The position numbers and the translations under genes were made by a program. The notes under the pieces are model-generated. The model worked only from the letters and a program-made list of their open reading frames with translations. It was not told where the DNA came from and made no database searches. A stretch of DNA of 14,843 nucleotides, from NCBI GenBank assembly GCA_031367405.1, contig JANLPT010000323.1, positions 1 through 14,843 of the forward strand, in the 5' to 3' direction. Of this stretch, positions 6,730-14,843 are shown one piece after another (position 1 is the stretch's first letter; every line of letters begins with the position of its first letter). This DNA comes from JALHNI01 sp031367405. Its GTDB lineage: Bacteria; Acidobacteriota; Terriglobia; Bryobacterales; Bryobacteraceae.

Positions 6730-7533
6730 CGACACTGCGGTCTAGTGAAACTACTACTACTCCTCCTCATCATGCTTGCCACGGCCTTGTCCGCGCAAGA
6801 CGCCATCGCGCCCGCGAAGAAGATCGCTCTCTTCAATGGAAAGAACCTCGATGGCTGGTACACCTGGCTTCGGGAGACGAAGTACGAGGATCCGAAGAAA
6901 GTCTTCACCGTTACCGGCGGCCAAATCCACGTCACCGGCGAAGACTGGGGCGGCGTCGCCACCAAGCGGGCCTACCGCGACTATCATCTGATCGTCGAAT
7001 GGCGTTGGGGCGGCAAGACCCTCGCGCCGCGCCTCAAGAACGCCCGCGACTCCGGTATTCTGATTCACGCCGTCGGCGAGGACGGCACGTACAACGACAC
7101 CTGGCTTGAATCGATCGAGTCGCAAATCATTGAGGGCGGCGTGGGCGATATTATCCTCGTCGGCGGCAAGGAAAAGCCGTCGTTGACGGTAAACACAGTG
7201 CAGGACGGCCGCGAGGTCTACTGGAAACAAGACGGCAAACCCGTCACCAAAGATAGTGGCCGTTTCAATTGGTATGGCCGTTCACGCTTCTGGAAAGACA
7301 CCATCGATTTCCACGGCGCAGAGGACATTGAAGCCCCGATGGGCAAGTGGAACCGCCAGGAAATTTTCGCCCAGGGCGACAAGATCACTTACGTAGTGAA
7401 TGGAAGAGTGGTCATCCACGGCTATAACTCATCGCACCGCGCAGGCAAGATTCAGCTGCAAAGCGAAGGGGCGGAGATTTATTTTAGACGGGTGGAGCTA
7501 CGGCCGATCAGCAAGATGCCGAAGCTGAACTAA
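6727..7533 (+). CDS. Secreted DUF1080 (3-keto-disaccharide hydrolase-type) protein
   Basis: This 268-residue protein has a signal peptide (MRHCGLVKLLLLLLIMLATALSA, cut near residue 23). A single DUF1080 domain with a concanavalin-like beta-sandwich fold follows. The family opening is IALFNGKNLDGWYTW, the middle shows RDSGILIHAVGEDGTYNDTW and SIESQIIEGGVGDI, and the domain closes with AGKIQLQSEGAEIYFRRVEL. DUF1080 proteins are now linked to cleavage of 3-keto-glycosides and are abundant in Planctomycetes and Acidobacteriota. The length is normal for a one-domain member, and nothing here fixes the substrate. No ribosome binding site precedes ATG 6727; a GTG at 6745 is an alternative start that keeps the signal peptide. 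The stop lies 2 bp from the 3' end of tRNA-His on the opposite strand. Confidence 0.88.
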   Translation: MRHCGLVKLLLLLLIMLATALSAQDAIAPAKKIALFNGKNLDGWYTWLRETKYEDPKKVFTVTGGQIHVTGEDWGGVATKRAYRDYHLIVEWRWGGKTLAPRLKNARDSGILIHAVGEDGTYNDTWLESIESQIIEGGVGDIILVGGKEKPSLTVNTVQDGREVYWKQDGKPVTKDSGRFNWYGRSRFWKDTIDFHGAEDIEAPMGKWNRQEIFAQGDKITYVVNGRVVIHGYNSSHRAGKIQLQSEGAEIYFRRVELRPISKMPKLN

Positions 7534-7535
7534 GA

Positions 7536-7612
7536 TGGGGTGCCCTACGGGGCTTGAACCCGCGACATCCGGAATCACAATCCGGCGCTCTACCAACTGA
7601 GCTAAGGGCACC
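7536..7612 (-). tRNA. tRNA-His (GTG anticodon), CCA encoded
   Basis: The minus strand folds as a complete cloverleaf of 77 nt. The acceptor arm GTGCCCT pairs with AGGGCAC, the D-arm is GCTCAGTTGGTAGAGC, the anticodon stem CCGGA/TCCGG surrounds the loop TTGTGAT with GTG at 7578-7576, and the T-arm contains GGTTCAAGCC. Features specific to tRNA-His are present: an extra G at position -1 (7612) opposite discriminator C73 (7539). The 3' CCA is encoded (7538-7536). Only 17 bp separate it from the upstream ubiD stop, so it has little room for its own promoter. Confidence 0.97.
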
Positions 7613-7629
7613 ACACTCCTTTGATTGTA

Positions 7630-9081
7630 CTACTTCAATCCCGCTTGTTTCCACAAGAGGTCGACGCGGGACTTTACCTCGGGGCTCATCTTCATCACAT
7701 CCGGCCAGCGGCGGGTGAAGCCTTCCTCGGGCCCTTTGCGGGTGGCATCGATCCCCATCTTCGATCCCCAGTTCGGCATGCGCGACGCATGGTCAAGTGA
7801 ATCGATGGGCCCCAACACGAACTCGATGTCGCGCTGCGGGTCGATGTTGTTGAGTGCCTTCCAGGCCACTTCGCTGACATTCCGCACGTCCACGTCATCG
7901 TCCACCACGACGATGCACTTCGTAAACATGGCCTGCCCCAGGCCCCAAATGGCATGCATCACTTTGCGGGCCTGCATCGGGTAACTCTTCTTGATCGACA
8001 CCAGCATCAGGTTATGAAACACGCCCTCGGCGGGCATGCACATATCGTGAATTTCGGGGATTGTCATGCGCAGTACCGGCATAAAGATGCGCTCAATAGC
8101 CTTGCCCATGAAGTAATCTTCCATCGGCGGCGGCCCGACAATCGTGGTGGCGTAAATGGGATTCTTGCGGTGCGTGACGCAAGTGACGTGGAAAACCGGA
8201 TAATCGTCTTCGAGCGAATAGAAGCCGGTGTGGTCGCCAAAGGGACCTTCGCGGCGCAGCTCATCCAGATTCACGTAGCCTTCCAGCACGTACTCCGATT
8301 GCGCCGGAACTTCAAGGTCGACCGTCTGGCACTTCACCATCTCGACAGGCTTGTTGCGCAGAAATCCCGCCACCATCATCTCGTCGATGTCGGGGGGCAA
8401 GGGCAGGATGGCCGAGTACATGGTGGCAGGGTCAGCGCCGATGGCCACGGCGACGTCCATCCGGGTCTGCTTGCCTTCGGCTTGCAGACGGCGAAAATGG
8501 TCAGCGCCTTGCTTGTGCTTCTGCCAGTGCATCCCGGTGGTGCGCTCATCGTAAACCTGCATGCGGTACATGCCGCAGTTGCGCTTGCCGTTCTTCGGAT
8601 TCTTCGAGAACACCATCGGCAAGGTGATATAAGGGCCACCGTCTTGCGGCCAAGTGGTCAGCACGGGAATGTCGTGGAGCGAGAAGCCGTCGCGCAGAAT
8701 CACGTCCTGGCACGGTCCGCTGGAAACATTTTTGGGGAAGAATGCTCCGACCTCGGCAAGCTTGGGGAGCATCTTCAGCTTGCCCATCAGGCCCTCAGGC
8801 GCCTTCATTTCCATAAACTCGGTGATGCGGGCGGCGAACTCTTCCATCTTGCCAACGCCAAGCGCGAGTTCCATGCGATGATCGCTGGCGAAGGCATTGA
8901 CGAGCACCGGGACGCGCGAGCCCTTCGGTTTCTCGAAAAGCAGCGCCGGACCGCCGCTCTTTACTGACCGGTCAGCAAACTCGGTGATTTCGAGTTTCGG
9001 GTCAACTTCAAAGGGAATGCGCTTCAGCTCACCGGCTGCTTCGAGGGCGGCGACGAACTCGCGAAGATCTTGATACGCCAT
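7630..9081 (-). CDS. ubiD: UbiD-family prenylated-FMN decarboxylase
   Basis: This 483-residue protein is a full-length UbiD-family enzyme, a reversible (de)carboxylase of aromatic or unsaturated acids that depends on prenylated FMN. The best-known role is decarboxylation in ubiquinone or menaquinone synthesis, but the family is broad and the substrate cannot be read here. The catalytic triad is visible: R173 (in GMYRMQVYDERTTGMHW), E278 and D283 (in REGPFGDHTGFY). These match R173, E277 and E282 of the fungal Fdc1. Other family blocks are LTTWPQDGGPYIT near residue 145 and the VGPPPMEDYFMGKAIERIF stretch. UbiX, which makes the cofactor, is not in the window. The ATG at 9081 starts MAYQDLREFVAALE, the usual family N-terminus. 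The gene is divergent from fabG with a 53-bp gap and precedes tRNA-His on the same strand. Confidence 0.93.
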   Translation of the reverse strand: MAYQDLREFVAALEAAGELKRIPFEVDPKLEITEFADRSVKSGGPALLFEKPKGSRVPVLVNAFASDHRMELALGVGKMEEFAARITEFMEMKAPEGLMGKLKMLPKLAEVGAFFPKNVSSGPCQDVILRDGFSLHDIPVLTTWPQDGGPYITLPMVFSKNPKNGKRNCGMYRMQVYDERTTGMHWQKHKQGADHFRRLQAEGKQTRMDVAVAIGADPATMYSAILPLPPDIDEMMVAGFLRNKPVEMVKCQTVDLEVPAQSEYVLEGYVNLDELRREGPFGDHTGFYSLEDDYPVFHVTCVTHRKNPIYATTIVGPPPMEDYFMGKAIERIFMPVLRMTIPEIHDMCMPAEGVFHNLMLVSIKKSYPMQARKVMHAIWGLGQAMFTKCIVVVDDDVDVRNVSEVAWKALNNIDPQRDIEFVLGPIDSLDHASRMPNWGSKMGIDATRKGPEEGFTRRWPDVMKMSPEVKSRVDLLWKQAGLK

Positions 9082-9121
9082 GCTATCTTCTATGATGCCG
9101 CTTTCGAGGCGCGCGTGCCTT

Positions 9122-9127
9122 TATGAT
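9122..9127 (+). promoter_or_regulatory. Putative -10 box of fabG
   Basis: TATGAT (five of six matches to TATAAT) is followed by 7 nt and the fabG ATG. No Shine-Dalgarno sequence is present between them, so the transcript may start at the ATG. No clear -35 is seen. The 53-bp gap must also contain the ubiD promoter. Confidence 0.4.
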
Positions 9128-9134
9128 CGTATAG

Positions 9135-9869
9135 ATGTCTGAACGTATCGCATTCGTCACCGGCGCCAGCCGCGGCATTGGCCGCGCCTGCGCCCTCTCA
9201 CTCGCCGCAGCCGGCCATCGGGTCGTGATCGCCGCCCGCAACGTCGATCAACTGGAAACGTTCGCCGGCGAACTGCGGTCTAGCGGGGCCACGGTTTTCG
9301 TGACGCCGATTGATCTCGGCTCCAGCGAGTCAATCGCCGAAGCATTCGCGCGGACCCAAAAGGACTTTGGCCCGGTCACGATTCTGGTGAATAATGCCGG
9401 CATCACCAAGGACGGCCTCGCGCTGCGCATGAAAAAAGACGATTGGGACACCGTGATCCGAACTAACCTCACCGGCGCGTTTTTGTGTTGCCAACAAGCG
9501 ATGCAAAGCATGTTGAAGACGCGCTGGGGGCGCATCATCAACATTTCGAGCATCGTGGGTGAGACGGGCAATGCGGGCCAGGCTAACTATGTCGCGTCGA
9601 AGGCCGGCTTGATCGGGCTCACCAAGACGCTGGCGCAAGAACTGGCCAGCCGCACGATCACCGTCAACGCTGTGGCACCGGGTTTCATCGAAACTGATAT
9701 GACGAACGTTCTCTCAGAAGAAGTGAAAACCAAGTTACTCAGTGCCATTCCGTTGAAACGTTTGGGCAAGCCCGAGGACATCGCTGCGGCGGTTCGTTTT
9801 TTGGCGAGTGAAGAGGCTAGTTACATTACCGGGCACGTATTGGACGTGAACGGCGGCATGTATATGTAG
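9135..9869 (+). CDS. fabG: 3-oxoacyl-ACP reductase-type SDR (FabG)
   Basis: This 244-residue classical short-chain dehydrogenase/reductase has the size and sequence style of FabG, the NADPH-dependent 3-oxoacyl-ACP reductase of fatty acid synthesis. The cofactor loop TGASRGIG is at residues 9-16, NNAG at 86-89, and the catalytic residues are S139, Y152 and K156, within ISSIVGETGNAGQANYVASKAG. The C-terminus ITGHVLDVNGGMYM is typical of FabG. The usual fatty-acid neighbours (fabD, acpP, fabF) are absent, so this may be a stand-alone or secondary copy, or a FabG-like reductase of another substrate. It converges on the AGE-family gene with 7 bp between stops. Confidence 0.9.
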   Translation: MSERIAFVTGASRGIGRACALSLAAAGHRVVIAARNVDQLETFAGELRSSGATVFVTPIDLGSSESIAEAFARTQKDFGPVTILVNNAGITKDGLALRMKKDDWDTVIRTNLTGAFLCCQQAMQSMLKTRWGRIINISSIVGETGNAGQANYVASKAGLIGLTKTLAQELASRTITVNAVAPGFIETDMTNVLSEEVKTKLLSAIPLKRLGKPEDIAAAVRFLASEEASYITGHVLDVNGGMYM

Positions 9870-9876
9870 CGAGCAC

Positions 9877-10986
9877 TTAGAGCGCGTGCCGCCGGAATAT
9901 CTCACTGCAATAGAGCAGAGCGCGGGGAATATGGAAGCATCCTTTGTAGTGATTGCCTTTGAGTGTAAGTTCCGGTTGCCCGTGCTTGTCGAGATAACCG
10001 AACCATTCACCGTATTCCGGATCGCGGAAATGTTTCCAGGTCCAGTCGTCAACTTGATCGAACCAGGTAAGCCACTTCGGGTGGCGGGTGCGGTCGTAAG
10101 CGTGGGCCAAAGCGAGCAAGGCCTCCGCGTGTACCCACCAGAGCCGTTGTGAACTTTCCAGTTGTAAGGTGGGCTGTCCGTCAATGTCGATGAAGTAGGG
10201 GAAGCCCTGGTCCCAATAGGCCATCGTGTTTTCGATGATATCGAGGAGCCATTTTTGCGTAGCCGCATCGGGATTCGCGCGTAACAGGATCCAGGCGATC
10301 TCGAACGAACTACCGGGACAGAAGAGACGCCCCTCGGGTGTCGAGCGCGGCGCGACCGTTTCGAGTAACACGCCTTTTTGGCAATGGTCTTTCACTTTAG
10401 CGAAGCAATCTTCCAAAACGGCTGGGTAGCGCGGATCGCTGCTGATTTCAGCCATTTCAAGAGCCATCAAAGCCAACGCGTAGATATCGGCGAGCTGACT
10501 GGCCGGCGGGCCAAAATGGGGACGGCCTAATAGAGCTGGGTCTTCGATCCAACTTTTTACCCGCCAAAAGAGTGCTGCGGCCTCAGCCTGCATGGCTTGG
10601 TCAGCCGTCGCTTTACTCAACTCCAATAGGCCGAGCGTGACAAACAATCCGCTATACGGTTTGCGTTGAAAGCCGGCCGGCGAGCCCTCGCTCGTTAGGG
10701 CGAAGTAACAGCGGCCGCCGGCGTCATAGACGTGCCGGCGCAAGAAGTCAGCCGCTGATTGCGCCGCCGATAGCCAGCTCGCGCGGGGCTCTATTTCCCG
10801 GAAGAGTTTTGACAGGGTCCAGATCTGACGGCCGTTCATCCAGACATATTTACGATCGTCGTAAACATTGCCTTTGCGATCGAGGCAAGTCCAGAAACCG
10901 CCACGTTCATGATCAACCGAGTGTTTCATCCAGAACGGGATGATGTTACCGAGTAATTCTTCCCGGTAGCGCGCGGCGCGGGTCAT
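9877..10986 (-). CDS. AGE-family (N-acylglucosamine 2-epimerase-like) protein, altered active site
   Basis: This 369-residue protein has the alpha/alpha-barrel pattern of the AGE/cellobiose 2-epimerase/RnBP family, which interconverts sugars epimeric at C2 or isomerises aldose and ketose in the cytoplasm. Visible blocks: IPFWMKHSVDHERGGFW near the N-terminus, WMNGRQIWTLSKLF, WWVHAEALLALAHAY (H286) and KGCFHIPRALL (H352, matching the C-terminal catalytic His). The block that normally reads PGHxxE reads PGSSFE (S226-E229), so a catalytic His seems to be replaced by Ser. There is no signal peptide. It is the last gene of a four-gene operon, 3 bp after the SDR stop (TAA-ATA-ATG). If inactive as an epimerase it may bind or process a different sugar. 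Confidence 0.88.
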   Translation of the reverse strand: MTRAARYREELLGNIIPFWMKHSVDHERGGFWTCLDRKGNVYDDRKYVWMNGRQIWTLSKLFREIEPRASWLSAAQSAADFLRRHVYDAGGRCYFALTSEGSPAGFQRKPYSGLFVTLGLLELSKATADQAMQAEAAALFWRVKSWIEDPALLGRPHFGPPASQLADIYALALMALEMAEISSDPRYPAVLEDCFAKVKDHCQKGVLLETVAPRSTPEGRLFCPGSSFEIAWILLRANPDAATQKWLLDIIENTMAYWDQGFPYFIDIDGQPTLQLESSQRLWWVHAEALLALAHAYDRTRHPKWLTWFDQVDDWTWKHFRDPEYGEWFGYLDKHGQPELTLKGNHYKGCFHIPRALLYCSEIFRRHAL

Positions 10987-10989
10987 TAT

Positions 10990-11639
10990 TTAGCGGCCTA
11001 ACTCTTGAATAACATCCGACTCGTAAACGCCGGTGCCACTGTTGGCTAGAAGCGATTGACGTAACATCGCCTGCGCCAGAGTGGCGGCGCGAATCGCCCG
11101 GTATTTCTTGAGCGGCCCGAGAAGCAAGGGCGAAACTACTTGGGCGACGATGCTGCCGATGCGTTCGGCCCGGCGTTGTTCCGGGCGATTGCCTACGAGA
11201 AAGGACGGCCGGTAGATGGCCAGTGAGGCGAAGCCCAAGTTTTGCAAGTCCCTTTCCGTTTCACCCTTGGTGCGGTTATAGAATAGGCGGGAGTGGACGC
11301 CGGCACCGATCGAACTGATCACGGCGAAGTGAGTAGCACCGTGGGCCTTAGCGGCAGCGGCGAAGGCCAGGACATAGTCATGGTCCACTTGACGAAAGGC
11401 GGCTTCGGAACCGGCGGCTTTGATGGTGGTCCCCAGACAGCAGAACGCGGCATCGACAAAACCGGGATTCCCCTCGCGTAAGTGTTCGAAGTTGGCCGGG
11501 GCTTCGGCGAGTTTAGGGTCAACTAGCGCGAGAGGGCGGCGAACGAAAGCCACCACGCGGTCGAAGCGGGGCTCGCGCAAGAGTTCATTCAATAGGGCCG
11601 TACCGGTTAGCCCGGTGGCCCCGGCAATCCAGGCGCGCA

Positions 11640-11640
<1 letters not shown>
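10990..11640 (-). CDS. TIP30-like atypical SDR, NAD(P)-binding
   Basis: This 216-residue protein has a Rossmann fold with GATGLTG at residues 7-13. The sequence CCLGTTIKAAGSEAAFRQVD, then SSIGAG (S109/S110), Y121-NRT-K125, and IYRPSFLVGNRPEQRRAE is the pattern of the HTATIP2/TIP30 group of atypical short-chain dehydrogenases. The YxxxK pair is intact, so redox chemistry is possible, but no substrate is known for bacterial members. Its start shares one base with the DUF1501 stop (TAATG), implying translational coupling. It is the third gene of the operon and is probably cytoplasmic, having no signal peptide. Confidence 0.85.
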
Positions 11641-13042
<1,402 letters not shown>

Positions 13043-13046
<4 letters not shown>

Positions 13047-14843
13047 TCTTTGGTTACCGCCTCATCTAAGTTGAGTATTAAGCTGGCAACGGCGGTGTAT
13101 GGGGCTAATTCAGCGGCTTTCCAGCGCGGGTCACGCGACGATTCGCCTTGTTTGAGATATGCTTCGGCTGCGGCAGGATCTTGCTGGTATTGGCGCTCGA
13201 ACTGCTCCAGCGTACGGATAAGAATTGTCATCTCCCGCGGTTCCGGTTCACGGCCTAAAGTGAGTTGGCAGGCCAGTTTCAGACGGTGCTCGCGAGAAGT
13301 ACCCGCGTTCATCATGCGCTCGGCCAATTTGCGGGAGGCTTCAAGATAGAGAACGTCATTCATCAGATTGAGCGCTTGGAGAGGCGTGTTGGTACGGCCT
13401 TCACGGACCACGCAGAGTTCGCGGCTGGGAGAATCGAAATTCATCATGCCGGGCGGAGCGATGGTGCGCTTCCAGTAAGTGTAAAGGCTCCGGCGATAGA
13501 GGCCGTCGCCCTGATCTGGCGTGTAACCTTTGCCGCCCACGAGTTCCTGCCACAATCCGGGGGGTTGATAAGGTTTAACGGATGGGCCGCCAACGCGATC
13601 GACTAACAAACCGGAGATGGCCAGCGCCTGATCGCGCACCATTTCGGGAGCAATACGCAGGCGCGGGCCGCGCGCGAGGAGGCGGTTCTCCGGGTCACGC
13701 GCGAGTAAGGCGGGTGAGACATGAGAGCTTTGGCGATAAGTGGCGCTGGTGACGATGGTTTTCAGGATCGCTTTTGTGTCCCATCCGCTTTCCATAAATT
13801 CGACCGCGAGCCAATCGAGTAACTCCATGTGTAGGGGCCATTCACCTTGGGAGCCGAAGTCCTCGACGGTTTTGACTAAGCCGGTGCCGAAGAGCATTTG
13901 CCAGTAGCGATTGACGATGACGCGCGCCGTAAGTGGGTTTTGCCGGGAGACAATCCAGCGCGCGAGGCCGAGCCGGTTCTGAGGCCACTGCGGCTGCCAG
14001 CCGGGTAGGCTGGCGGGGATGGCCGGCGCAACGGGATCACCATGCTGATCGTAGGCACCGCGCTTCAAGATATAGGCTTGGCGCGGTGTGGAGCTTTCTT
14101 GCATCACCATGACGGTGGGGAGAGTTTCGAGAAGCTTTTTACGGTCGCTTTCGAGCGTGAGGAGGTTATCGCGCTCGCGTTTCAAAGTGGCGGGCAGCCC
14201 GAGATCGAGAAAAGCCATCCGCAGTTTTGCTTGCGCCGCTTTGGACGGCAACGAAGTGAGTTGGGCCGGTGTTTCTTTCAGTAGAATGGTGGCGGCCTCT
14301 TCAGGCGTTAGGGCACGATTGTAGATGAGAGTTTGCTTAATTTCACCTTTGAAACGGAGGCCTGCGCCAGCCCCGATGCGCCAGGGGTATTTATTCTCAA
14401 TGGGCCAGACTAAGTTGTCGAATAGTATTTTCACCGGCCGCGCAACGCCATTGACGTACATATGAATGCCAGCGGCACGCATGCCGCCATCGTAAGTGAC
14501 TAACACATGCTGCCATTCGTGTAACTGAATTGGTTCGACCGTTTCGACGCGCGCGCCCAGGTCACTCCAGCGGAAGACAATATGCAACCGGAGTTTACCA
14601 TCGACAAGATAAAGGCCGTGCTGTTGACCTTCCCACTCATCCTCCGCGCGCGACAAGATGGCACCTTTCCCGTCTTCTGGCTTGATCCAGGCGGCGAAGG
14701 TAAAGGGGTCGCGATTGTCGAATTTAGGCTGGTCGGGCGAATCCGGGGGTAACTTACGCTCGAGATAGGAGTTACCGTCGAAGGGTTGGCACATTCCGGA
14801 ACAAGCGAAGCCGCCGGTGCCCTCAAGCACCAGGCCACCGGTA
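13043..14843 (-). CDS. LamG-DUF1553 protein, 5' end outside the window
   Basis: The frame is open to the right edge, with 599 residues visible. A GTG at 14830 is in frame but is not the true start, because codons continue upstream. Residues 1-190 are a LamG (concanavalin-like) domain: FAAWIKPEDGKGAILSR, LHEWQHVLVTYDGG, MYVNGVARP, GEIKQTLIYNRALTPEEA. A charged helical linker follows, then a DUF1553 (PSD1) domain from roughly residue 290: NRLGLARWIVSRQNPLTARV, VNRYWQMLFGTGLVKTVEDF, RMAPEM-like RIAPEMVRDQALAISG, and the family block MMNFDSPSRELCVVREGRTN followed by TPLQALNLMND. Full-length relatives carry an exported cytochrome-c-like PSCyt1 domain and DUF1549 ahead of this, about 1000 residues in all, so those should lie just past 14843. 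It is the first visible gene of the operon. Confidence 0.92.

Noticed and set aside
7536..7612. tRNA-His as an integration site for a mobile element
   Set aside because: I see no second copy of the tRNA 3' end in the window and no integrase; the neighbours are ordinary genes.
7954..8967. Long plus-strand open frame opposite ubiD
   Set aside because: Antisense shadow of a complete UbiD protein; composition is abnormal and there is no ribosome binding site.
14500..14838. Overlapping minus-strand open frame at the right edge
   Set aside because: Out-of-frame shadow of the LamG part of the DUF1553 protein.

Overview
The window looks like a chromosomal stretch from a soil-type Acidobacteriota bacterium, probably near Solibacter/Bryobacter. 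This is inferred from gene content: a DUF1553/LamG plus DUF1501 pair, a DUF1080 protein, a PEP-CTERM tail, an M1 peptidase with a DUF6702 partner, and moderately high GC. There is no rRNA or other marker to prove it. I see no insertion sequence, integrase, CRISPR array or phage gene.

Layout. Positions 1-952 are gene-poor. A gene start on the minus strand runs off the left edge behind a strong ribosome binding site. Next to it is a decayed minus-strand PEP-CTERM gene whose sorting signal is interrupted by a stop codon, then about 450 bp with no intact gene. At 953-3048 a minus-strand pair encodes a YdcF-like DUF218 protein downstream of a CpaF/TadA-type secretion ATPase. Across a 324-bp divergent intergenic region with tandem 12-bp repeats lie a secreted M1 metallopeptidase (3373-5682) and a DUF6702 protein (5739-6224), probably one operon. 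A small minus-strand lipoprotein (6249-6716) and a plus-strand DUF1080 protein (6727-7533) have start codons only 10 bp apart. A tRNA-His(GTG) on the minus strand lies 2 bp past the DUF1080 stop and 17 bp past the end of a UbiD-family decarboxylase (7630-9081). FabG (9135-9869) is divergent from UbiD.

From 9877 to the right edge the minus strand carries a tightly packed four-gene operon. In transcription order it encodes a LamG-DUF1553 protein (5' end outside the window), a DUF1501 protein with a Tat signal, a TIP30-like atypical SDR, and an AGE-family (N-acylglucosamine 2-epimerase-like) protein. The junctions are ATGA, TAATG and a 3-bp gap, so translation is probably coupled. The operon pairs an exported DUF1553/DUF1501 set with two cytoplasmic enzymes of sugar or redox type. 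The AGE protein appears to have Ser where the family usually has a catalytic His.

Several first-in-transcript genes (cpaF, the lipoprotein gene, fabG) lack a Shine-Dalgarno sequence and have a -10-like hexamer 7-8 nt before the ATG, which suggests leaderless transcripts. The most interesting candidates are the DUF1553-DUF1501-TIP30-AGE operon with its altered AGE active site, and the PEP-CTERM gene cut by a stop inside its sorting signal. Neither is proven to be a new system from sequence alone.
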